Source: a virus
Reading direction: 5' to 3' (one strand)
DNA: 41,661 nucleotides
Virus record (IMG/VR): IMGVR_UViG_3300042475_002850
Span: 1-41,661 of that record
Positions 34,378 through 41,661 of this stretch are shown here, one piece after another; within the stretch, counting starts at the first letter, position 1, and every line of letters begins with the position of its first letter. Below the pieces are notes generated by a model, which saw only the letters and a program-made list of their open reading frames with translations, did no database searches and had not been told where the DNA came from. Both the position numbers and the translations under genes were made by a program.

Positions 34378-34398
34378 ATTATTTGATAGTTAAATAGA

Positions 34399-35076
34399 TT
34401 AGACAACGTAAGATGTGGTGCAGTCGAACTGAACGAGAGCGTATTTACCAGTAGTAGTACCGGCAAAATAATCACTCTTACCATTCTGAGAAACACGTTG
34501 ACCAGTGCCGAGAATACGGCCAATGATACTTGTGGTTCCAGTGATTGGGGATACAGCACTAGCCAATAGGCCAGAAACTTTACCAGCATTAGCTGAGATA
34601 ACAAGATGGCTATTAACAACCATATTAGCGTCAACCCAGTCAATAGCTGTGTCCGCCAATGTAAAGATACCGCGAGTAGCTACAGGAACAGCTTGTCCAG
34701 TGAGAACAGCTTGTAGTTCAGCTCTCTTTACAGGATTATAAAGAAGTCTTTCGCCATTTTCATCAGCAGCTAGGGTCTGATTAAGAGTCATGCCTAGAAC
34801 TGGAACACCAGCAGTGGCAGCAGTGAACTGCAAAGGTACAGCAGGGTATTGAGCAGCACCCAAGAAAGGATAATCTGCCTTACCAAGTGTATTTGTAATA
34901 TCGGTAGCTGTGTATTGAATTGGATCTAGATCCAAGTTACCAGCTGATACTCTGACGAAAACACCAGCTGAACCATTACCATTTGTAGATGGGGTGGCAT
35001 CAACAGTGTCGCTTGCGAACATGTTGACAACATCAACGTCGCTATACTGTCTGAATGGATATAATCTTAGTGACAT
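34399..35076 (-). CDS. D-like: Probable head decoration / capsid-stabilising protein
   Basis: 225 residues, lying between the scaffold and capsid genes as lambda D does, but larger. It has Ala/Gly/Thr-rich beta sequence such as A-A-T-A-G-V-P-V-L-G-M-T and S-A-G-V-F-V-R-V-S-A-G-N-L. The segment V-D-A-N-M-V-V-N-S-H-L-V-I-S-A-N-A-G-K resembles a small beta-barrel strand pair. Its codon use matches the less A/T-rich capsid gene, implying high expression. The ATG lies five bases after the upstream stop. I recognise no named family; the call is from position and codon bias. Confidence 0.65.
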   Translation of the reverse strand: MSLRLYPFRQYSDVDVVNMFASDTVDATPSTNGNGSAGVFVRVSAGNLDLDPIQYTATDITNTLGKADYPFLGAAQYPAVPLQFTAATAGVPVLGMTLNQTLAADENGERLLYNPVKRAELQAVLTGQAVPVATRGIFTLADTAIDWVDANMVVNSHLVISANAGKVSGLLASAVSPITGTTSIIGRILGTGQRVSQNGKSDYFAGTTTGKYALVQFDCTTSYVV

Positions 35077-35081
35077 ATATT

Positions 35082-35792
35082 TTAAAATTTAACTGTTATA
35101 TTTTCCTTACTGAAAGCCTTACCTAGTCTTTCTTTCCAAGAAGTTTTTGAATCTGAAGGAGAAACTGACTGAGTGGGTATAGCTGGCTCTTCGCGTTTGG
35201 CGTTAGCCAAAGCTGTTTCAACTTCAACTGTCTTTTCGACAACTTCAGTTTGTTGAGTCTTTGCTTGTCCCATTCTCTTAGCCAATTCGGCTTCTAGACG
35301 TTCTTGGAAAATCTTATCTTGATCTTGCTTTGAAGCTTTGCTCTTATGTCTAAAAAGAACAGCGAGCTTTTCTTTATAAGAAGCGAAAGCTTCTTCTGTG
35401 TTAGCCAAAGCAGATACTTCTTTAGCTAGAAATTGACGATCAACTTCATCAAGATCGTAATCATTATCTAATGAACTCATTCTTGAACTATAAAGTTCTT
35501 GAGCAGCTTGAGCAGAAATTGTGCTTTCGAGTTCTGCGAGCTTGGCAGCAGTCTCAGAAAGCTTCTTGTTATTTTCTTCAAGATCTTTCTTGAATTGTTC
35601 AGCTTGAGCGATAGCTTCAGCCTTAGCGACTTCAGCCTTTTCGATTTCTAGCTTGATTTCTTCGTTCTTTAGTTTAATGCTTTCAGCGATTTTAGCTGAA
35701 ATAGAAGCTACAGCTTCTTCACTAAACTTTGCAGTATCTTGCTTTTCAGCGAGAACTGTTTTTAATGCAGATAGTATTTGTTCTAAATCCAT
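35082..35792 (-). CDS. Candidate nested scaffold protein (internal start at Met303)
   Basis: In frame within the protease-scaffold gene, an ATG at 35792 would give 236 residues beginning M-D-L-E-Q-I-L-S-A-L-K-T-V-L, exactly at the start of the coiled-coil part and after the acidic linker. Lambda C/Nu3 is the classic parallel. The region upstream of this ATG is A/T-rich, and codons downstream look somewhat richer in G and C. No separate start signal is recognisable, so the separate product is a hypothesis. Confidence 0.45.
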   Translation of the reverse strand: MDLEQILSALKTVLAEKQDTAKFSEEAVASISAKIAESIKLKNEEIKLEIEKAEVAKAEAIAQAEQFKKDLEENNKKLSETAAKLAELESTISAQAAQELYSSRMSSLDNDYDLDEVDRQFLAKEVSALANTEEAFASYKEKLAVLFRHKSKASKQDQDKIFQERLEAELAKRMGQAKTQQTEVVEKTVEVETALANAKREEPAIPTQSVSPSDSKTSWKERLGKAFSKENITVKF

Positions 35793-36698
35793 AATTTTAG
35801 TTTTGGTAATATTTACAGGTTGTTTTTCTGTTTGTGAAAATATTTTATTATTCAAATTAAGTAATTCTATAGAATTTACTTCGTAAGACTCAGCTTCTTC
35901 AGTTTCCATTTCTTCCATCTCGTTTTCATCTTCATTTTCATCTTCATCTTCGGTTTCTATAGCAGATGTTCCATCGTCAATTACAACTCCTTGAACATCA
36001 GCAGCAGGATTAGTAGTAAAGCCAATACCTAAAGGATAAATACGACCAGTAACTAAACGATATACTGGAGTACCATCATTCATAAAACCAGAACCATCAA
36101 AGCCTTTTAAATATTTCTTAAACTCTTCTATTTGTTCTTTTTTTGTAATGATTTCAGCTTGTTTCAAATCTAAACTTCCAACTGCAACATAATATTCGTT
36201 AAATCCAATCTCCCAACTAGCACTAATTTTTTCAAACAATGCTGATTGTGGATCGTTAGAATCCATAAGCGCATCAGCAAATTGACGATCAACTGTTTTA
36301 TATACAACAGCCGCCAAAGCAATATTAAATGGACTAAGAGTGCCTCTTACATCGTCATCAGATAAAATTTTATTTTCCCCATAAGAAGAAAATGCTGAAT
36401 TAACAATGTGACCAACTACTCTTTGCTTTTTGTGTTCAATATTTGTTGGCTTGTGTATAAAATATTTTTTAAATGCAATAGCTGTGTTTGTATCAATACC
36501 GTCACCATTCTTATTAAAACGATTAACAACAGCGGCATTAAATGCAGCGCCGACTAAATCGACATTCTTTTCTAAATTAACTGAAGAAGGTATAATTGAC
36601 TTAAGAGAATCTAATGAAGCTTGAGACAATAAAACATTATTATCAAAATTCAATGAAGCTGTAACTATATTGTCAAATTTAGTTCTATAAAGAAACAT
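35082..36698 (-). CDS. Prohead protease-scaffold fusion
   Basis: 538 residues in three parts. Residues 1-245 look like a prohead protease: the K-P-T-N-I-E-H-K-K-Q-R-V-V-G-H segment (His89) and K-I-S-A-S-W-E-I-G-F (Ser159/Ser161) suit the His and Ser of a protease dyad. Residues 248-269 are almost entirely Asp and Glu, a likely linker. From Met303 to the end the sequence is a long coiled coil of Ala, Glu and Lys, typical of scaffolds. An internal ATG at 35792 fits a nested scaffold. The start has a GTGTAA box 16 nt upstream, whose TAA is also the portal stop. The protease identity is inferred. Confidence 0.75.
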   Translation of the reverse strand: MFLYRTKFDNIVTASLNFDNNVLLSQASLDSLKSIIPSSVNLEKNVDLVGAAFNAAVVNRFNKNGDGIDTNTAIAFKKYFIHKPTNIEHKKQRVVGHIVNSAFSSYGENKILSDDDVRGTLSPFNIALAAVVYKTVDRQFADALMDSNDPQSALFEKISASWEIGFNEYYVAVGSLDLKQAEIITKKEQIEEFKKYLKGFDGSGFMNDGTPVYRLVTGRIYPLGIGFTTNPAADVQGVVIDDGTSAIETEDEDENEDENEMEEMETEEAESYEVNSIELLNLNNKIFSQTEKQPVNITKTKIMDLEQILSALKTVLAEKQDTAKFSEEAVASISAKIAESIKLKNEEIKLEIEKAEVAKAEAIAQAEQFKKDLEENNKKLSETAAKLAELESTISAQAAQELYSSRMSSLDNDYDLDEVDRQFLAKEVSALANTEEAFASYKEKLAVLFRHKSKASKQDQDKIFQERLEAELAKRMGQAKTQQTEVVEKTVEVETALANAKREEPAIPTQSVSPSDSKTSWKERLGKAFSKENITVKF

Positions 36699-36709
36699 AA
36701 TATTAGATT

Positions 36710-36715
36710 TTACAC
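36710..36715 (-). promoter_or_regulatory. GTGTAA box upstream of the protease-scaffold gene
   Basis: GTGTAA on the minus strand, with the T of TGTAA exactly 16 nt before the ATG at 36698. The TAA is at the same time the stop codon of the portal gene, so this copy is partly coding and the match could owe something to that constraint. Confidence 0.45.
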
Positions 36716-38746
36716 AGAATATTTAGTACTGTGATATAAAAGTGCTGCTGCATATGTATCTAAATCATGTTCGCTTGCAGTTGTTTGCACTTCATTAAGT
36801 ATACTTAGCTTGTCTAATTTATCAGTGTTATTCAAAACATCTGTAGCGGTAGAGATCCAATTTTCTGATTCAGATCCAATTATAATTGCTTCAGAAATTC
36901 CTTGTGCTAGTTTCTTTTGTTCAGCATTTAAAGATTTTTTAGAATATTTCTTTTTTAAACCAGCTTCAATAATAGAATATAAATCTTTTGTTTTATCCAT
37001 TACTTTAGCAATTGCATCTTTAGCGTAAACAGTTGCTTTTGATCCAATTGGACGACCCCTTTCATTTGGAGTGGTAGTCTTTTTAATTGGAGGTTTGACT
37101 CCTGAAACTTCAGGCATTGGTGGAGGAATAACAGGAACGCCACCAACAATTGGATTATAAAATCCCTTCTTTCTTTCTTCTACAAATTTAGCCTGAGCAG
37201 CACCCAATTCTTCTTGAGTTGGATAAATACCTGTTTCAATAACTCGTAGACCTTCTTCAGGCGGTAATATACCAAGCTCCATCATGCGCGTGACCACGCG
37301 ATTAAATTGAGTTTCATCTTTAATGGATACTTCTTCAAATTTAGCAATAGGACATTTACCTTTAAATCCTAGATTACGGAATATTAATTCCATTTCTGGC
37401 TGCAAGAAATCATTCAAGAAAGCTTTTCTAGCTTCTTTTAATCTTTCAAAAAATACCTGAGCTTTTACTGTTGTATTTGCAAACTTTTCAGATCCAATTA
37501 ATATATTTTGCAATCCTTCTTTAATATCTTCATTTACAACTTTATATTTTTCATATCCCAATACTTTATTCATGTCTGGGATAACGAATTCAGCTTTAGT
37601 AGTATAGTCCGCAACAAGAACGCGACCAACTGACTGATTGGTCAAAAGACTTTGCATTGCTTTGATATTTTTATGATTGATACCGCCCTTCGTTGGCTCA
37701 GTACCCATAGTAATCAATAGAATTACATTCTCAATCGTGCGACAAATAGCTTGATCAATCTTTTTCATTTCCATTTTAAAATTGATATCATCAAGAACTG
37801 CAAATCCAAAAGGAACAGCAAAAGGTTCGTAATCCTGCTTCTTATAAAAAGAATATATAATATTTGTAGGATTTATTTGTATCTTCAGACCATCTCTTGC
37901 CCATTGCCCATTGGCAATCTTGTCTTGAGTCTCTTTGTCTAAACTGTTAAAAACCATTTGATCATGATCGTTTTTTGGTGAGCGAAGTCTTTCTAATTCA
38001 TATTCAGAAAGTATCTTTTGATAAACGACTTGATTCCAAGAACTTGTGTGATTCGTTGTTAAATAAAATGGATTAAGAAGAATATATTGAACAGGAATCA
38101 AATTCTTTACATCATATGGAGTTGGATAATTGTATAATTTAATATCTGTATTATATGATGCTCCATCATACGATGCATATGTTTCTAAAATCTTTTGAAA
38201 ATCGTCGATTTCAAACTTAGCGTTTATTTTATAAAAGAAAACATTACCACTACGATAGTATTCACGAAAATACTGATCTTTGACATTCCACATTCTTGTA
38301 TACTTCATCCATTTTGCAAAAAAATCTTTTGCTTTTTGACTTCCACCTTCAAGATATATTTCTGCATTGGCAAATTCAGACATAATATCTACTGCGTTTC
38401 TAAAAATAGCTACGTTAGCATAAGCCTTTTGACAAAGCTCAATTGCATCGCGGATATTATATCCATTTATTGAAAATTCGAAAGGCAATAAGCCTTCTCT
38501 GATATTGCCATATTTATAAATTTTTGGTCCTATATAAGCTAAATTTCTTCGCAAATTAGTAGACTCTCCAGCCCCACCTCTTTCATAAGTCGAAGCCTTT
38601 GATTCTTGTTGATAAAATGGATCACCAACCAAAGAAGGCTCTGATGAGTTTTCTTTTAAAAGAGCGTCGAGAGGTTCAGATTGACCTTCTTGAGCTTTAG
38701 AGAATTTATCCCAATAATCTGATCTTTTATTATATTTGCGACTCAT
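36710..38746 (-). CDS. Portal protein
   Basis: 678 residues. Predicted wing/clip features include F-R-N-A-V-D-I-M-S-E-F-A-N-A-E-I-Y (about 112-130) and Q-Y-I-L-L-N-P-F-Y-L-T. The region R-T-I-E-N-V-I-L-L-I-T-M-G and the long helix F-F-E-R-L-K-E-A-R-K-A-F-L-N-D-F resemble the stem and crown of phage portals. The C-terminal ~150 residues are basic, helical and lower in complexity. It lies between the large terminase and the protease-scaffold gene, the fixed place of the portal. The start has a GTGTAA box within a palindrome 11-25 nt upstream. The assignment is firm from order and length, but no subfamily is claimed. Confidence 0.88.
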   Translation of the reverse strand: MSRKYNKRSDYWDKFSKAQEGQSEPLDALLKENSSEPSLVGDPFYQQESKASTYERGGAGESTNLRRNLAYIGPKIYKYGNIREGLLPFEFSINGYNIRDAIELCQKAYANVAIFRNAVDIMSEFANAEIYLEGGSQKAKDFFAKWMKYTRMWNVKDQYFREYYRSGNVFFYKINAKFEIDDFQKILETYASYDGASYNTDIKLYNYPTPYDVKNLIPVQYILLNPFYLTTNHTSSWNQVVYQKILSEYELERLRSPKNDHDQMVFNSLDKETQDKIANGQWARDGLKIQINPTNIIYSFYKKQDYEPFAVPFGFAVLDDINFKMEMKKIDQAICRTIENVILLITMGTEPTKGGINHKNIKAMQSLLTNQSVGRVLVADYTTKAEFVIPDMNKVLGYEKYKVVNEDIKEGLQNILIGSEKFANTTVKAQVFFERLKEARKAFLNDFLQPEMELIFRNLGFKGKCPIAKFEEVSIKDETQFNRVVTRMMELGILPPEEGLRVIETGIYPTQEELGAAQAKFVEERKKGFYNPIVGGVPVIPPPMPEVSGVKPPIKKTTTPNERGRPIGSKATVYAKDAIAKVMDKTKDLYSIIEAGLKKKYSKKSLNAEQKKLAQGISEAIIIGSESENWISTATDVLNNTDKLDKLSILNEVQTTASEHDLDTYAAALLYHSTKYSV

Positions 38747-38756
38747 GTTAATAATA

Positions 38757-38771
38757 GTTACACATTGTAAC
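38757..38771. promoter_or_regulatory. Palindrome GTTACA-ATG-TGTAAC upstream of the portal gene
   Basis: A perfect 6-bp inverted repeat with a 3-base spacer, 11 nt upstream of the portal ATG. Its right arm is the GTGTAA box (38758-38763 on the minus strand). The other five boxes have no such arm, so it may be chance or a specific operator or hairpin. Confidence 0.4.
38758..38763 (-). promoter_or_regulatory. GTGTAA box upstream of the portal gene
   Basis: GTGTAA on the minus strand, with the T of TGTAA exactly 16 nt before the ATG at 38746, in the 47-base gap after the terminase gene. It overlaps the palindrome described separately. Confidence 0.5.
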
Positions 38772-38793
38772 TTTAAAAGTGACTTTTTAACTT

Positions 38794-40659
38794 TTAAGCA
38801 ATAAACATTGGTTCAAAAGTTTCAGTCATATCTTCAACGTGAGTATTATTCATGTCGAAATATACCTTAGATAACCAATTACCTAATACTAATGCTGAAT
38901 AACTATCTTTTCTAGGTTTATCTGGTCCAGATTTACGTTTAAGATTTGCAGGAAGATCAAAATTCTGCATACCTTGAGCAGATGTTGTTATTTGTATAAG
39001 AGCGCATTCTGTTTTTGTAAGCAAAATCATATCAGATAAATGTTCAACAAAGTCAATCATTTTAGCTTCTTCATTTTCTTTTTCACTATCTAAAGCATTT
39101 GAAAATTTTATATCTGTTATACCTATATGCTTTTTAGTTTGACTTCTGAAGTTATCATCAATAGCGCGACTTGCAAAATATGTACGACGATGATCGAAAT
39201 TAGCTTGCAACATTTCATTCGCTAATCGTATCCAACCAGAAGTAGGCTTTCTTAAGAAAACATATTTGTAATCTGATTTATTATATTCGCTCTTTGCAGA
39301 ATATAAGTTCTGAGCATACTCTTCTGGTCTCTCAAATTCAGTTACCATTGGTTTCAAATTGATTTTAGCATCTTTAAATAATTCACTTTCATTGCAAGAA
39401 TTCATAAACTGAACGCCACCGTTATAATCCATGCAAATAGCCACAATATTAAAGTTCTGTAGTAGATATAAGAAATATTTAATATGATCTTTCAATGAAG
39501 ACCCAGAAAGAGCGTAAGAATGAACTAATGTGTTGATTTGTTTTTCTTTATTAATTTTTAAAACTTGAATAGCGAAATCGTCAGATGATTCTGTTTCTGA
39601 CCAAGAAGGATCAACCGCTAATATATATTCATCTTCAGAATTTCCTACGACTTCAACAGCAGGAAGCTCACCATCAGGCACTGTGCATAATGCCATTTTA
39701 GATATTTTAAAATATCCAGAACTATCATCACTAAATTGTGCGCCAAACTCTCGCAAGAATTGTGATTCACTCATTGTAGCTTTCGCCTGATTGATCAAAT
39801 TCTGATCGTATAACTGCACTGGAGCGCAATCATAAGAAAACTGCATGACGCAACGCTTTGTCTTTTCTTTGTTTTTAGGATTGAATATTAAATTCTCATA
39901 CTGCTCATAAAGCTTATATAAATATTCAAATTTAAACGATGCTGAAGACAATGCAATCAATTTATTATTAGGCCAAATGTATCTTTCTTCTTCAGTCATC
40001 TCTCCTTTAGCGATTAATTGTGTTTCAAGATTATACAACTCTTCTCTCTGTGTGGGATTCTGAACTACAGACAAGAACGGTACGATTACTTCGTTATAAA
40101 TGCGCTCTGGCATCAATAAAAACTCATCAATAATAATTCTATGAAAGCGAAAACCACGAAGCTTTTCACCATCACCCAAAGGCAATGCGCGAATGCGGCT
40201 TTTACCAATTTCCATCACCCATTCATCATTAGATTTTGATACTTTTGTAATACATTGCTTGAGAAGATAGGCTTCAGGTTTAGCTGCAATATCTTCAATC
40301 TTTTTAAATATCATTTTTGACTGACGAAATGAGCGCGACAATATACCTGTTTCAACTCCTTGATTTAAAATAGCATCAAGTACAGCATAAATGCCAGTAG
40401 TATAAGATTTACTCATACCACGCGACCATACCCCTAAAAAATAATCACTTTCTAACATTCCTTTGATAGCCATGTGTTGAAAAGGAAAAAGTTTGACACC
40501 TGTTATCAAATCTGTAGCAAAAGTAGTATTGTTGCGAAGAAATTGATAAAACAATAACTTCGCTTCTCGCTCTTCTATGTATCCAGGTATCTGCGCTAAC
40601 TCCTCATTGGAAATTAAACGCGATTTCCTTGGTACTTGATTGCCTGTCTCCCAACTCAT
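38794..40659 (-). CDS. terL: Terminase large subunit
   Basis: 621 residues. The ATPase half has a variant Walker A at 79-86 (S-R-G-M-S-K-S-Y, Lys84), Walker B at 174-179 (R-I-I-I-D-E; Asp178, Glu179) and a coupling-type S-S-A-S at 238-241. The nuclease half has candidate metal-binding aspartates at 350 (A-V-D-P-S-W), 411 (C-M-D-Y-N-G-G) and 585 (R-K-D-S-Y-S-A-L), matching the three acidic positions of RNase H-like TerL nucleases. It packages DNA into the prohead through the portal encoded next. The first 56 bases overlap the ERCC4-like gene. The Walker A differs from the consensus in having Ser before the Lys. Confidence 0.95.
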   Translation of the reverse strand: MSWETGNQVPRKSRLISNEELAQIPGYIEEREAKLLFYQFLRNNTTFATDLITGVKLFPFQHMAIKGMLESDYFLGVWSRGMSKSYTTGIYAVLDAILNQGVETGILSRSFRQSKMIFKKIEDIAAKPEAYLLKQCITKVSKSNDEWVMEIGKSRIRALPLGDGEKLRGFRFHRIIIDEFLLMPERIYNEVIVPFLSVVQNPTQREELYNLETQLIAKGEMTEEERYIWPNNKLIALSSASFKFEYLYKLYEQYENLIFNPKNKEKTKRCVMQFSYDCAPVQLYDQNLINQAKATMSESQFLREFGAQFSDDSSGYFKISKMALCTVPDGELPAVEVVGNSEDEYILAVDPSWSETESSDDFAIQVLKINKEKQINTLVHSYALSGSSLKDHIKYFLYLLQNFNIVAICMDYNGGVQFMNSCNESELFKDAKINLKPMVTEFERPEEYAQNLYSAKSEYNKSDYKYVFLRKPTSGWIRLANEMLQANFDHRRTYFASRAIDDNFRSQTKKHIGITDIKFSNALDSEKENEEAKMIDFVEHLSDMILLTKTECALIQITTSAQGMQNFDLPANLKRKSGPDKPRKDSYSALVLGNWLSKVYFDMNNTHVEDMTETFEPMFIA

Positions 40660-41563
40660 TGTCTAAAAAATATTGTATATCTACTTGCCACAGTGACTTA
40701 CCATGATATAGTAATTTTGGTATAATATCTAAAGATTTATTTCTGCTACCAGTAAAAATAAACTGTATATGCCTTGGATATTTATGACATAAAGTACGCA
40801 TATTATGAAAAACATATTCTAAATTTGTTTTCCTATTATATTTTCTTTGGTTTATTAATATACTATTGATACTGCTTTCTACCACGACAAATAAATAACA
40901 ATTTAATTCAACAGCTTTCACCACTTCTCTTTCAAATCTTTCTATTCCAGAAGCCATAGTTCCAAGAAAATCAGATTCGCTCTTTCTATCTACAAAAGTA
41001 TTAGTAAAATATTTTTTATCAGCTATTAAATAATCTCCCACAAATATTTTTTCGACTTTAGACTTTGAAAACTCTAAAGGATCTTGTTCTCTTGTATCAA
41101 CTAGAATAGGAAGATGCGAAACATTAGTTTTATTAAATGTGTCTGGTAAATTTTTATTATACAATGGTTCTATATTTAGTAACTTACATGCGCCAGTATA
41201 AGAATTAAAATGTTTCTTATAAATATTTAAACTTGGCAAATCAAGAGTTATGAGTTCATTATGAAACGGAGCAAAATGATATTGTTTTTCATCTATTCTT
41301 TTTTTAAGCATCTCAATACATTTTGCTTTTACGATTTCTGGATTTGATGAATTTTCCCATTTAAGAAACTCAGTATAATCTAGAAATTCCATTTGAAAAT
41401 ACTGTTTTTTATTTTTAAAAGGTATTTGTTGACGATAATAAAGAGAATGTCGTGGATAATATTTACAATAATATTCTGCTTGATAAAGATTATGCTTTTT
41501 TAAATGAGCATGAAAAGATTTATCATTATTAAAAGGCTCGCTACAGATTTTACACTGAATCAT
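40604..41563 (-). CDS. Zinc-finger ERCC4-type nuclease overlapping the terminase gene
   Basis: 319 residues. The N terminus has a classical C2H2 finger: C4-x2-C7-x12-H20-x3-H24. Residues 153-200 carry an ERCC4/XPF-type nuclease pattern: L-V-D-T-R-E-Q-D-P (Asp156), V-G-D-Y (Asp177) and V-D-R-K-S-E-S-D (192-198), where Asp replaces the usual Glu of E-R-K. The C-terminal part is helical and may help fold the domain or bind DNA. The gene overlaps the terminase gene by 56 bases, and its own ATG overlaps the upstream stop (ATGA), so all three are probably co-translated. A role in DNA processing for packaging or in attacking host DNA is possible; the sequence does not decide. Confidence 0.85.
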   Translation of the reverse strand: MIQCKICSEPFNNDKSFHAHLKKHNLYQAEYYCKYYPRHSLYYRQQIPFKNKKQYFQMEFLDYTEFLKWENSSNPEIVKAKCIEMLKKRIDEKQYHFAPFHNELITLDLPSLNIYKKHFNSYTGACKLLNIEPLYNKNLPDTFNKTNVSHLPILVDTREQDPLEFSKSKVEKIFVGDYLIADKKYFTNTFVDRKSESDFLGTMASGIERFEREVVKAVELNCYLFVVVESSINSILINQRKYNRKTNLEYVFHNMRTLCHKYPRHIQFIFTGSRNKSLDIIPKLLYHGKSLWQVDIQYFLDNELGDRQSSTKEIAFNFQ

Positions 41564-41661
41564 ATAGCATCTTCTTTAGAAATTCCCAAAATTCTAGCTT
41601 TCCATGAAGACATATTTTCTAAACGATCAGCTTCATCTTTAATTGTGCGCTTTTGCATATC
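41560..41661 (-). CDS. C-terminal end of an unidentified protein (partial)
   Basis: The last 33 codons and the TGA stop of a gene that enters from the right edge. The residues are mainly charged and helical, with R-T-I-K-D-E-A-D-R-L-E-N-M-S-S-W and the end K-E-D-A-I. The stop overlaps the ATG of the nuclease gene. A small terminase subunit would be expected near here, but too little is visible to say. Confidence 0.7.
   Translation of the reverse strand, partial: DMQKRTIKDEADRLENMSSWKARILGISKEDAI

Noticed and set aside
34374-34643. Minus-strand 89-residue frame within the decoration gene
   Set aside because: It is an alternative frame of the well-supported 225-residue protein and has no recognisable features.
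38772-38793. Hairpin after the terminase gene (AAAAG-TCA-CTTTT)
   Set aside because: The stem is five A/T-rich pairs with a 3-base loop and no T run; too weak for a terminator.

Overview
The window is a late structural module of a double-stranded DNA tailed phage with a long, lambda-like siphovirus tail. The DNA is very AT-rich. The order of head and tail genes is recognisable throughout, and almost every base is coding. Start codons are usually preceded by A/T-rich sequence with no Shine-Dalgarno motif, even for the major capsid protein. That suggests a host with SD-independent initiation; Bacteroidota is the best-known case, but this is inference. There is no integrase, lysis, replication or tRNA gene here.

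Layout, read from right to left because most genes are on the minus strand. Packaging and head (41.7-33.2 kb): the end of an unidentified gene, a zinc-finger/ERCC4-type nuclease, large terminase, portal, a protease-scaffold fusion, a probable decoration protein and the major capsid protein, closed by a GAAA-loop terminator. Accessory and adhesion genes (33.1-29.5 kb): a SAP-domain protein, a small beta protein, a collagen-like fibre with ten 54-bp repeats, a glycine-rich adhesin and a tail-fibre chaperone-like protein. Then a connector (28.9-29.4 kb). Next, an island on the opposite (+) strand (25.6-28.9 kb): three neck/tail-completion genes and the major tail tube gene, ending at a bidirectional terminator.

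The tail then continues on the minus strand (25.5-0 kb): two putative tail assembly chaperones, a 2432-residue tape measure protein, three tube- or fibre-like proteins, and the lambda tail-tip series M-L-K-I-J. The M-like protein has its core domain twice. The L-like protein keeps the Fe-S cysteines but has an insertion. The K-like protein is only a JAB/MPN peptidase. The J-like tip protein is followed by a fibre protein with Gly-X-Y repeats that runs off the left edge.

The most unusual features are: (1) the tape measure protein carries an array of G-F-I-P-N-F-A motifs separating inserted globular domains, one with a convincing PD-(D/E)XK nuclease signature; (2) six genes share a GTGTAA box 13-16 nt upstream of their ATG; (3) the neck/tube block looks inverted in place; (4) a zinc-finger ERCC4-like nuclease gene overlaps the terminase gene; (5) small Y-x-x-G-D-x-V-x-Y carbohydrate-binding-like modules are grafted into conserved tail-tip proteins.
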